The notes below the pieces were generated by a model. The model was not told where the DNA came from. It did not search any database and saw only the letters and a program-made list of their open reading frames with translations. From an uncultured Ruminococcus sp. (GTDB lineage: Bacteria > Bacillota > Clostridia > Oscillospirales > Ruminococcaceae), in contig CAMAIG010000035.1 in NCBI GenBank assembly GCA_945835085.1, forward strand, positions 1 through 8,992: 8,992 nt of DNA, written 5' to 3'. Position 1 is the stretch's first letter; every line of letters begins with the position of its first letter. The position numbers and the translations under genes are program-made. Shown here in pieces: positions 1 through 6,645 of the stretch.

Positions 1-46
1 TTTTAGATATACTACACAAAGACGCTTTTGAAAGGAAAATTGAACT

Positions 47-1777
47 ATGAAAAAACTTTTGTTAGGAAATGCAGCATTCGCAAGAGGTCTGTATGAAGGC
101 GGATGCAGATTTGTTTCCAGCTATCCCGGAACTCCCTCAACAGAGATCACCGAGGAAGCGGCAAAGTACAATGAAATATATGCAGAGTGGGCACCCAACG
201 AAAAGGTTGCTATGGAAGCTGCTCTCGGTGCGTCAATAGCAGGTGCGAGAGCCTTCTGCGGAATGAAGCACGTTGGTCTGAACGTTGCTGCCGATCCCCT
301 TTATACAGCTGCATATACAGGCGTAAACGGCGGACTTGTTATAGCAGTTGCCGACGACCCGGGAATGCATTCCTCTCAGAACGAGCAGGATTCCCGTCAT
401 CACGCCATTGCCTCAAAGGTTCCCATGCTGGAGCCTTCCGATTCTCAGGAGTGCAGGGACTATGTTATGGAGGCATTCGATATCTCCGAGAAGTTTGATA
501 CACCCGTTATCGTAAGAATGTCCACAAGGATAGCTCATTCCCAGAGCGTTGTTGACTGCGGCGACAGGCAGGAAAAGGAGCTCCTTGAATATACCAAGGC
601 TCCTCAGAAATATGTTATGATGCCCGCATATGCAAGGGGCAGACACGTTTTCGTGGAGGAGCGTACCTTAAAGCTTACGGAATTTGCCGAAACCTCTCCC
701 CTTAATAAGGTCGAGATAAACGAGGGCACAAAGAAGGGCATAATCACAAGCGGAGCAGCTTTCCAGTACGCAAAGGAAGCCCTTGGTGACAGCGTTTCAT
801 ATCTGAAGCTCGGAATGGTCAACCCCATGCCCGTAAAGCTTATCCGTGACTTTGCCGCAAAATTTGACGAGGTAATTGTTATCGAGGAGCTTGACGACGT
901 TATCGAAGCTCACTGCAAAAAGCAGGGCGTAAATGTTAAGGGCAAGGAAATTTTTGGATACATAGGCGAGCTTTCCCAGACTATTATCGCAGAAAAGCTC
1001 CTGGGCAAAAAGAATGAGATGATATCTCTTGATGCGGATATCCCCGTAAGACCTCCCGTAATGTGTGCAGGCTGTCCTCACAGAGGTGTGTTCTATGCAC
1101 TGTCAAAGAACAAGATAACCGTTTCGGGCGATATCGGCTGCTACACTCTCGGAGCAGTTGCACCCCTTAATTCAATGGACACCACCATCTGCATGGGTGC
1201 GTCCATATCCGCTCTCCACGGCTTCAATAAGGTAAGAGGTGCCGAGGCTGAGAAGCGTTCTGTTGCGGTAATAGGCGACTCTACCTTCATGCATTCGGGC
1301 ATGACGGGACTTGTTAACATCGCATATAATGCCACAAATTCCACAGTTATCATTCTCGACAATTCCATCACGGGAATGACAGGCCATCAGCAGAACCCCA
1401 CCACAGGCATGAATCTTAAGGGCGACCCTGCTGCTGCGGTCAATCTTGAAGAGCTTTGCAAAGCCATCGGAATAAAGAGAGTCAGAGTAGTTGACCCCTA
1501 CAACATCAAGGAAACCGAGTCAGCTATCCTTGAGGAGCTTGAAGCAGACGCTCCCTCCGTAATAATCTCCAGAAGGCCCTGCGCTCTTCTCAAATACGTC
1601 AAGCACAATGCTCCCCTTAAAACCGATGCCGACAAGTGCAGGGGCTGCAAAATGTGCCTGAAGCTGGGCTGCCCCGCTATTTCCATGAAGGACGGCAAGG
1701 CTGTTATCGACCATACTCAGTGCGTAGGCTGCGGCATCTGCGAGGAGCTTTGCAAATTTGACGCTATCACAAAGTAA
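47..1777 (+). CDS. iorA: Indolepyruvate:ferredoxin oxidoreductase, alpha subunit
   Basis: Large subunit of the cytoplasmic oxygen-sensitive enzyme that interconverts aryl-pyruvates (indolepyruvate, phenylpyruvate) plus CoA with aryl-acetyl-CoA plus CO2, passing electrons to ferredoxin. The 576 residues match the family layout. The N-terminal pyrimidine-binding domain has SSYPGTPSTEI (24-34) and the conserved Glu in NEKVAMEAALGAS (51-63). A linker domain follows. The TPP/Mg domain has CAGCPHRG (340-347), GDIGCYTLG (361-369), GDSTFMHSG (410-418) and LDNSITGMTG (437-446). Two C-terminal 4Fe-4S motifs use Cys531/534/537/542 and Cys559/562/565/569; the last Cys is followed by Lys rather than the usual ferredoxin Pro. 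The ATG has an AAAGGA ribosome site about 10 bases upstream. This is the first gene of the operon; iorB follows after one inserted gene. Identification is secure; substrate range within aryl-pyruvates is inferred. Confidence 0.96.
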   Translation: MKKLLLGNAAFARGLYEGGCRFVSSYPGTPSTEITEEAAKYNEIYAEWAPNEKVAMEAALGASIAGARAFCGMKHVGLNVAADPLYTAAYTGVNGGLVIAVADDPGMHSSQNEQDSRHHAIASKVPMLEPSDSQECRDYVMEAFDISEKFDTPVIVRMSTRIAHSQSVVDCGDRQEKELLEYTKAPQKYVMMPAYARGRHVFVEERTLKLTEFAETSPLNKVEINEGTKKGIITSGAAFQYAKEALGDSVSYLKLGMVNPMPVKLIRDFAAKFDEVIVIEELDDVIEAHCKKQGVNVKGKEIFGYIGELSQTIIAEKLLGKKNEMISLDADIPVRPPVMCAGCPHRGVFYALSKNKITVSGDIGCYTLGAVAPLNSMDTTICMGASISALHGFNKVRGAEAEKRSVAVIGDSTFMHSGMTGLVNIAYNATNSTVIILDNSITGMTGHQQNPTTGMNLKGDPAAAVNLEELCKAIGIKRVRVVDPYNIKETESAILEELEADAPSVIISRRPCALLKYVKHNAPLKTDADKCRGCKMCLKLGCPAISMKDGKAVIDHTQCVGCGICEELCKFDAITK

Positions 1778-1780
1778 GCT

Positions 1781-2284
1781 ATGAACGAGAGCAATAATCA
1801 AGCTCCCGAAGCTGCCGAGGAAAACACAGCCCTCACGGTGATAAAAGCAATATTGGGAGCAATGCTCGGCTCGGTGCCCTCAATGTTCCTGTGGCTCGTT
1901 ATCGGCAAGGTGGGATATCTTGCGGTCATCAGCGGTTTCTTCATGATAATGGGCGAGCTTATCGCCTGTGACCGCTTCACAAAAAACAGCCGTCAGATGA
2001 ATTTTGCCACTGCGGTCGTGATATGCTCCGCTGTAATGGCTGTGAATACCTATCTGTGCAGCAGGTTCGTATGGGCATGGCAGCTAAGCGGCATACTTTG
2101 GGAAAACGGCATCAGCATTTCGGTATTTGAATGCTTTGCCGACCTGGGTGAGCTCAATCTTGATCTCGGTCTTGACACCGATTTCGGGATATTTCTTATA
2201 AATAGCTATGCTTTTGCCGTTCTCGGTGCTTTCATAGGCTGCAAAAAGCTTCGGGACTCACGTTTGGCGGCAGATATCCGATAA
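1781..2284 (+). CDS. Unrecognised four-helix membrane protein between iorA and iorB
   Basis: I do not recognise this 167-residue protein. It starts 3 bases after the iorA stop with no strong ribosome site, so it is probably translated by coupling to iorA. About 15 polar, acidic residues precede four likely membrane segments at roughly 17-40, 44-62, 75-95 and 135-153. Between the third and fourth lies a longer loop (about 97-134) containing Trp99, Trp107 and an acidic stretch ending in DLGLDTDFG (128-136). The tail after the last helix is basic (CKKLRDSRLAADIR). There is no metal-binding cysteine cluster, nucleotide-binding loop or signal peptidase site. Codon use resembles its neighbours, so it does not look recently acquired. 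Its position suggests a link to arylacetate metabolism, for example moving an aromatic acid across the membrane, but that is only inference. Confidence 0.85.
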   Translation: MNESNNQAPEAAEENTALTVIKAILGAMLGSVPSMFLWLVIGKVGYLAVISGFFMIMGELIACDRFTKNSRQMNFATAVVICSAVMAVNTYLCSRFVWAWQLSGILWENGISISVFECFADLGELNLDLGLDTDFGIFLINSYAFAVLGAFIGCKKLRDSRLAADIR

Positions 2285-2313
2285 TAAATGCAGGTACAAT
2301 TATATTTTTGTTT

Positions 2314-2320
2314 AAGGAGA
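2314..2320 (+). promoter_or_regulatory. Ribosome binding site of iorB
   Basis: AAGGAGA lies 10 bases before the iorB ATG, within the 46-base gap after the membrane-protein gene. iorB therefore has its own strong translation start and does not depend on coupling to the inserted gene. The gap is AT-rich and includes TACAAT at 2295-2300, but I see no matching -35 element, so I do not call a promoter. Confidence 0.7.
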
Positions 2321-2330
2321 ATCATTTTCT

Positions 2331-2909
2331 ATGGAAACAAGATCAATTATGATAGTAGGAGTCGGCGGACAAGGCTCGCTCCTTGCATCAAGACTTCTCG
2401 GAAACGTTATCCTTGCAAAGGGATATGACGTTAAGGTTTCGGAGGTCCACGGAATGTCCCAGAGAGGCGGTTCCGTTGTTACATATGTAAAATACGGCGA
2501 TAAGGTCAATTCCCCCGTTATCGAAAAGGGCGAGGCAGACGTGATAATCTCCTTCGAGCAGCTTGAAGCCGCAAGATGGGTGCCCTTTCTCAAAAAGGGC
2601 GGAAAGATAATCACTTCTGTTCAGAAGCTTGATCCTATGCCCGTTATCACAGGTGCGGCAGCATATCCCGAGGATCTTATCGGAAAGATGCGTGAAAAGG
2701 GAATAGACGTTACAGCTGTAAACGCTCTTGAGCTTGCGGAGGAAGCAGGAAACGCAAAGGCTTCAAACGTTGTGCTCATGGGTGTTGTGGCTCAGAAAAC
2801 AGATTTCGGCGAGGAGGTTTGGCAGGCAGCACTTGAACAGTGCGTTCCTCCCAAGTTCCTTGAACTTAACAAAAAGGCGTTTGAACTCGGCAAAAAAGCC
2901 GCGGAATAA
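2331..2909 (+). CDS. iorB: Indolepyruvate:ferredoxin oxidoreductase, beta subunit
   Basis: Small subunit that pairs with IorA to form the aryl-pyruvate:ferredoxin oxidoreductase. It belongs to the gamma-type 2-oxoacid:ferredoxin oxidoreductase domain family, which forms the CoA-side half of the active complex. The 192 residues are a normal length for IorB. The N-terminus carries the glycine-rich GVGGQG (10-15), and EVHGMSQRGGSV (38-49) is a hallmark of the family. EKGEADVIISFEQLEAARW follows at about 64-82 and is also typical. No iron-sulphur motif is expected here because both clusters are on IorA. Its gene follows the inserted membrane protein and precedes paaK by 56 bases. Identification is secure. 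Confidence 0.95.
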   Translation: METRSIMIVGVGGQGSLLASRLLGNVILAKGYDVKVSEVHGMSQRGGSVVTYVKYGDKVNSPVIEKGEADVIISFEQLEAARWVPFLKKGGKIITSVQKLDPMPVITGAAAYPEDLIGKMREKGIDVTAVNALELAEEAGNAKASNVVLMGVVAQKTDFGEEVWQAALEQCVPPKFLELNKKAFELGKKAAE

Positions 2910-2917
2910 ATCAAGGT

Positions 2918-2940
2918 GTTTTCGGATAACTTCCGGAAAC
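2918..2940 (+). other. Possible small hairpin between iorB and paaK
   Basis: GTTTTCGG (2918-2925) can pair with CCGGAAAC (2933-2940) to give an 8-bp stem with one G-U pair and a 7-base loop. No U-tract follows; the paaK ribosome site begins about 10 bases later. It could be an mRNA processing or stability element, or a chance fold. It is not a convincing terminator. Confidence 0.3.
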
Positions 2941-2965
2941 CTCAATAATACAGGAGGCAATCCCA

Positions 2966-4270
2966 ATGGAAAATTATTGGAACAAGGAAATTGAATGTAT
3001 GTCCCGTGAGGACATGAAAAAGCTCCAGGACGAAAGACTTGTGGCTCAGGTAAAGCATGTCTGGGACAACGTTCCCTATTATCGCAAGAAAATGGAGGAG
3101 AAGGGTGTAACACCCGATGATATCAAGTCTACAGACGATCTTTACAAGCTTCCCTTCCTCTCCAAGGCAGACCTTCGTGATGCATATCCCTACGGACTGC
3201 TTGCAAAGCCCCTTTCCGAATGCGTGCGTATCCAGTCCACCAGCGGAACAACGGGAAGAAGAGTAGTTGCATTCTATACCCAGCATGATATTGATCTCTG
3301 GGAGGACTGCTGTGCAAGAGCTATCACCGCTGCAGGCGGAACAAAGGACGACGTTTGCCAGGTTTGCTACGGCTACGGTCTTTTCACAGGCGGCCCCGGA
3401 CTCAACGGCGGTTCCCATAAGGTTGGCTGCCTTACTCTCCCCATGTCCTCGGGAAACACCGAAAGACAGATTCAGTTCATGATGGATCTTAAATCCACTA
3501 TTCTCTGCTGCACACCCTCCTACGCTGCATACATAGGCGAGGCATTAAAGGAAATGGGCTATAAGCCCGAGGACAACTGCCTTAAAGCAGGTATCTTCGG
3601 TGCAGAGCCATGGACAGAGGAAATGAGAAGAGAAATAGAAAAATCTCTCGGAATAAAGGCATATGATATCTACGGTCTTACCGAAACCAGCGGCCCGGGC
3701 GTAGCCTTTGAATGCTCCGAGCAGACAGGTATGCACATCAACGAGGACAACTTCATTGCAGAGATAATTGACCCCGACACAGGTGAGGTCCTTCCCGAAG
3801 GCTCAAAGGGCGAGCTTGTATTCACAAGCATCACAAAGGAAGCCTTCCCTCTTCTCAGATACAGAACAAGAGATATCTGCGTTCTTTCCAGAAAGAAATG
3901 CTCCTGCGGCAGAACTCTCATAAAGATGGCTAAGCCTATGGGCAGAAGCGACGATATGCTCATCATCAGAGGCGTAAACGTATTCCCATCTCAGATCGAA
4001 ACCGTGCTCATCGCTCAGGGCTATCCCCCCAACTATCAGATCGAGATCGACAGAGTAAAGAACACCGACACCTTCGACATTTATGTTGAAATGACCGACG
4101 AAATGCTCTCCGATACCGTTAAGGACATTCAGACCAAGGAAGCCGAGCTTGTGGGAGCTATCAAGACTATCCTCGGTATCAATCCCAAGGTGCATCTCGT
4201 TTCCCCCAAGACCATTGCACGAAGCGAGGGCAAGGCAGTAAGAGTAATCGACAAGAGAAAGCTTGTATAA
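2966..4270 (+). CDS. paaK: Phenylacetate--CoA ligase (AMP-forming)
   Basis: Cytoplasmic adenylate-forming enzyme that joins phenylacetate or a related arylacetate to CoA using ATP, giving AMP and pyrophosphate. The 434 residues match the PaaK family. The phosphate-binding loop is STSGTTGR (91-98). The adenine/acyl-binding motif is DIYGLTE (234-240), and YRTRD (299-303) supplies the ribose-binding Asp. The domain hinge GRSDDMLIIRGVNVFP (326-341) leads into the PaaK-specific C-terminal domain, which ends in EGKAVRVIDKR with the likely catalytic Lys423. CSCGR at 312-316 is also typical. An AGGAGG ribosome site lies 8 to 9 bases before the ATG. Beside iorAB it connects free arylacetates with aryl-acetyl-CoA, the other substrate of IorAB. 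Phenylacetate versus indoleacetate preference cannot be read from the sequence. Confidence 0.95.
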   Translation: MENYWNKEIECMSREDMKKLQDERLVAQVKHVWDNVPYYRKKMEEKGVTPDDIKSTDDLYKLPFLSKADLRDAYPYGLLAKPLSECVRIQSTSGTTGRRVVAFYTQHDIDLWEDCCARAITAAGGTKDDVCQVCYGYGLFTGGPGLNGGSHKVGCLTLPMSSGNTERQIQFMMDLKSTILCCTPSYAAYIGEALKEMGYKPEDNCLKAGIFGAEPWTEEMRREIEKSLGIKAYDIYGLTETSGPGVAFECSEQTGMHINEDNFIAEIIDPDTGEVLPEGSKGELVFTSITKEAFPLLRYRTRDICVLSRKKCSCGRTLIKMAKPMGRSDDMLIIRGVNVFPSQIETVLIAQGYPPNYQIEIDRVKNTDTFDIYVEMTDEMLSDTVKDIQTKEAELVGAIKTILGINPKVHLVSPKTIARSEGKAVRVIDKRKLV

Positions 4271-4298
4271 TAGCTTCAGACAATAAGGAGGTAATGTT

Positions 4299-4730
4299 AT
4301 GAACATCAGGCAGTTATCGGTATTTATTGAAAACAAAACAGGAAAGCTTTCCGCAGTTCTGGGTCTTCTTGGTGAAAACAAGATAGATATCCGTGCAATG
4401 AATATTGCCGATACCAGGGATTTCGGAATTTTAAGGCTTATAGTTAACGATACCGACAAGGCAGCCGAGGTACTGAAGGCAGGCGGTTACGCTTCAACAT
4501 CCTCAAATGTGATAGCACTTGACGTAGATGACACCCCAGGCGGACTTGCAGGCGCACTCAGCGTTCTTGACGGAAACGGGATAAGCGTTGAATATATGTA
4601 TGCGTCCCTGTCCTCCGCAGGTTCTTCCGCTCACATTATCATCAGAGTCGATGACAATGAAAAGGCTTCGGCAGCACTTTCCGCAAAGGGCTACAAGCTG
4701 CTGAGCGACGAGGATATCCGCAATATCTGA
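4299..4730 (+). CDS. Tandem ACT-domain protein, probable aromatic amino acid sensor
   Basis: A 143-residue protein made almost entirely of two ACT domains, small folds that bind amino acids or similar ligands. ACT1 spans about 3-66 with FIENKTGKLSAVLGLLG (9-25). ACT2 spans about 72-137 with DVDDTPGGLAGALSVL (75-90). Each has the usual strand-turn-helix layout with a Gly/Asp-rich turn where ligand would bind. There is no DNA-binding or catalytic domain, so any control would act through a protein partner. It sits 28 bases after paaK behind a strong AAGGAGGT ribosome site. ACT proteins of this kind are commonly linked to paaK and iorAB in anaerobes, which supports a role in feedback on arylacetate or aromatic amino acid metabolism. 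The ligand and target are inferred. It is the last gene of the plus-strand operon. Confidence 0.9.
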   Translation: MNIRQLSVFIENKTGKLSAVLGLLGENKIDIRAMNIADTRDFGILRLIVNDTDKAAEVLKAGGYASTSSNVIALDVDDTPGGLAGALSVLDGNGISVEYMYASLSSAGSSAHIIIRVDDNEKASAALSAKGYKLLSDEDIRNI

Positions 4731-4741
4731 TACACCCCCAT

Positions 4742-4776
4742 AAAAAATCAAGAGCCTGTGCAGGAAGCACAGGCTC
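4742..4776 (-). terminator. Intrinsic terminator in the convergent gap, minus-strand orientation
   Basis: A perfect 10-bp inverted repeat (GAGCCTGTGC at 4752-4761, GCACAGGCTC at 4767-4776) encloses a 5-base loop. Read on the minus strand, the hairpin is followed by TTGATTTTTTA, a good U-tract, about 35 bases after the stop of the DUF3237-like gene. Read on the plus strand, it is followed by AGCTTATGTAATAA, a poor tail. It should therefore stop the minus-strand operon well, and the plus-strand operon weakly or only with help. It occupies the 79-base gap between the convergent operons, where I see nothing else. Confidence 0.85.
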
Positions 4777-4809
4777 AGCTTATGTAATAATCATCATAAT
4801 TATCCGTCA

Positions 4810-5196
4810 TCATCTGCACGCCGAAACCGAAACGATAACGCCCTTCTCCGTGCCCGTAATTTCGGCACGCAGAGGCATTTCCTCAAAAACCGAAAGGGCC
4901 TTGCTGTCCGTAACTATCTTAGGTAAAAATCCCTTCTCATGGCTGCCGTTGTTTTCTATGAAAATGCGGCAGCTTTTTCCGTCAATATCGGTACCCTCCA
5001 GCATATATCTGGCGGAAAGGAAAACAGAGCCGTCCCCCATGATATTTTGGGTGTCGGTCCCCGTACCGATGACCTTGCCGCTGAAATATTTTCCCGAGGC
5101 TTCTCCCGAAAAAAATATCATGCAGATATCACGGGTGCTGCCCCTCACCGACTGGGAGCCGTTAATGGTTACATCTATCTCAAAAAGCTTTTCCAT
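4810..5196 (-). CDS. DUF3237-like small protein
   Basis: A 128-residue protein of uncharacterised function. I chose the ATG at 5196 because GAGGA lies 5 bases before it and it starts 1 base after the upstream gene's stop. A further-upstream ATG at 5238 would overlap that gene by 41 bases. The sequence has the DUF3237 pattern: an N-terminal strand (LFEIDVTI), a central FSGKVIGTGTDTQ stretch, then LSARYMLEGTDIDGKS followed by RIFIENNG. The second half, with PKIVTDSKAL and a short terminal strand, also resembles clostridial members. DUF3237 proteins are small beta-rich soluble proteins with no established reaction that I can cite. It has no signal peptide, membrane segment or cysteine motif. It is the last gene of the minus-strand operon. 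The family call rests on remembered pattern, not a search. Confidence 0.75.
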   Translation of the reverse strand: MEKLFEIDVTINGSQSVRGSTRDICMIFFSGEASGKYFSGKVIGTGTDTQNIMGDGSVFLSARYMLEGTDIDGKSCRIFIENNGSHEKGFLPKIVTDSKALSVFEEMPLRAEITGTEKGVIVSVSACR

Positions 5197-5197
5197 A

Positions 5198-5419
5198 TCA
5201 TTCCTCAAAAATAAGTGAAATAAACGTGTTGTCCGCATATTCCATTATCTTTGACAGCATTTCTTTCCTCTGCTCCGTGCTGAGTGCCTTTCCCGAGCTT
5301 AGCTCTGCACCGCTCCCCGCAGACAGATGAAAACCGTCATGACGGTGTGTGCCGTAAAAAATGCAGGAAAGCTCGTCTGCCGTTACAATAAGGCAGCTGT
5401 CTTTTATGATAACTCTCAT
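5198..5419 (-). CDS. Unrecognised 73-residue protein
   Basis: A small soluble protein with no confident family. The start overlaps the stop of the U32-family gene by 4 bases (ATGA), and its own stop lies 1 base before the next start, so it fits tightly into the operon and is probably translated by coupling. Only a weak purine-rich ribosome site (AGAAAA) is present. The N-terminal third looks beta-stranded (RVIIKDSCLIVTADELSCIFYG). A short His-containing segment follows (THRHDGFHL), then a helix (STEQRKEMLSKIMEYA) and a final strand (TFISLIFEE). This strand-helix-strand layout loosely resembles some small immunity-like families, but not enough to assign one. Its placement, rather than a family match, is the main evidence that it is real. 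Confidence 0.65.
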   Translation of the reverse strand: MRVIIKDSCLIVTADELSCIFYGTHRHDGFHLSAGSGAELSSGKALSTEQRKEMLSKIMEYADNTFISLIFEE

Positions 5420-6645
5420 GATTTTTTTCTGATTATCGAATGGGGCGGAAAATCCTCTCCGCAGGTATTCGGCATGGAGAATTTCATTGCAGCGTGGCAG
5501 GTGTTTTCCACACTTTCGCCGTCAGCATTCCTTATCTCCGAAACCGTGTATTTAACGGGCTTTCGTCCCGGCGCAAGAATTTCCAACTCGTCGCCAATGC
5601 AGAATTTATTGCGCTGCTCGGCAAATATCCTGCCATTTTCGCAGCTGTCCACAACGGCACATACATCGTATGAACGTATATAGCCGTTATCCGCATAATA
5701 CTGCCTGCAGTCGGAAGGGTGACCGAAGAAAAAGCCTGTGCAGTAATCCCTGTGGCTCACCTTGAACACTTCCTCACGGACATAGTCGGGGAGCTTGTAA
5801 TTATCGGGGTCGGACTTGAAAATATCCACCGCCTGACGATATGCATTTGTGATGACGGAAACATAATAGGCGGATTTTGCACGGCCCTCTATCTTGAAGC
5901 TGTTCACTCCTGCCTTGGCAAGCTTGTCGATATGATCTATCATGCACATATCCATGGAATTGAGGATATATGTTCCCTTTTCGTCCTCAAAAACGGGGAA
6001 GAACTGTCCCTCCCGCTTTTCCTCCATAAGATGATAGCCCCATCTGCATGGCTGGGCGCACTGCCCCCGATTAGCGTCACGGTTCACAAGATATGACGAA
6101 AGCAGGCATCTGCCCGAAAATGAAACGCACATGGCACCGTGAACAAAGGTTTCTATCTCAAGGTCGGAAGGGGTTTTCGCCCTTATCTCGGCAACCTCAT
6201 CAAGGCTCAGCTCACGGGCAAGCACCACACGCTTTGCTCCCATGCTGTAAAGCTCATTGGCAGTAACATAGTTTACAATGCCCGTCTGTGTGGACATATG
6301 GATCTCCAGATCGGGAGTAAATTTCTTTATCAGGGACATAAGCCCCAGATCTGCGGTTATAGCCGCATCTACACCTGCATCAAAGGCTGTTCTGATAAAC
6401 CCTTCAAAATAGGGTATCTCGTCGTTTCGGGGAAGGGTATTGCAGGTCAGATGCACCTTCACGCCCTTGTCATGGCATTTTCTGACTGCATTGAGCATTG
6501 CGTCTTCATCGAAATTTTTCGGGCCTGCACGCATTCCGAAGGCTGTTCCGCCAAGATATACTGCGTCTGCACCGAAATCAAGAGCGGCGTCCAGACGTTC
6601 CATATCTCCTGCAGGTGCAAGCACCTCTAATTTATCGTAATTCAT
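5416..6645 (-). CDS. trhP: U32 peptidase-family tRNA hydroxylation protein (TrhP/YrrO-like)
   Basis: Despite the historical 'peptidase U32' label, the closest characterised relatives (E. coli YegQ/TrhP, B. subtilis YrrN/YrrO) work in prephenate-dependent 5-hydroxyuridine formation at the wobble position of tRNAs. The 409 residues match YrrO-type length. The TIM-barrel-like N-terminal half opens with LEVLAPAGDMERLDAAL (7-23). The family signature lies at about 165-182 (ETFVHGAMC...SGRCLLS). Cys173, Cys180, Cys196 or Cys200, and Cys234 are spaced as expected for a 4Fe-4S cluster in this superfamily. NSMDMCMIDHI and KIEGRAKSAYYV (251-262) are typical, as is the C-terminal domain with QRNKFC and GDELEILAPG. 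AAAGGAT precedes the ATG by about 9 bases. The gene overlaps the upstream small gene by 14 bases and the downstream one by 4. The longer RlhA type is excluded by length. The exact tRNA target is inferred. Confidence 0.9.
   Translation of the reverse strand: MNYDKLEVLAPAGDMERLDAALDFGADAVYLGGTAFGMRAGPKNFDEDAMLNAVRKCHDKGVKVHLTCNTLPRNDEIPYFEGFIRTAFDAGVDAAITADLGLMSLIKKFTPDLEIHMSTQTGIVNYVTANELYSMGAKRVVLARELSLDEVAEIRAKTPSDLEIETFVHGAMCVSFSGRCLLSSYLVNRDANRGQCAQPCRWGYHLMEEKREGQFFPVFEDEKGTYILNSMDMCMIDHIDKLAKAGVNSFKIEGRAKSAYYVSVITNAYRQAVDIFKSDPDNYKLPDYVREEVFKVSHRDYCTGFFFGHPSDCRQYYADNGYIRSYDVCAVVDSCENGRIFAEQRNKFCIGDELEILAPGRKPVKYTVSEIRNADGESVENTCHAAMKFSMPNTCGEDFPPHSIIRKKS

Noticed and set aside
8..13. TATACT as a -10 element of an iorA promoter
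   Set aside because: It resembles a -10 box, but the -35 region is outside the window, so the promoter cannot be supported.
2295..2300. TACAAT as an internal promoter before iorB
   Set aside because: No credible -35 element lies 16-18 bases upstream, and AT-rich gaps give such matches by chance.
2942..3418. 158-residue minus-strand open frame opposite paaK
   Set aside because: It is antisense to the conserved N-terminal half of PaaK and lacks any family resemblance or operon context.
3803..4459. 218-residue open frame on the minus strand across the end of paaK and the start of the ACT gene
   Set aside because: It lies opposite two secure genes and its sequence has no recognisable family; it is a by-product of their codon use.
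5197..5238. Fourteen-codon upstream extension of the DUF3237-like gene
   Set aside because: It would overlap the 73-residue gene by 41 bases, whereas the ATG at 5196 has a well-spaced GAGGA and matches where the family pattern begins.
6139..6630. 163-residue plus-strand open frame opposite the U32-family gene
   Set aside because: The minus strand encodes a full-length, motif-complete protein here; the plus-strand product is Cys/His-rich in the way antisense frames often are.
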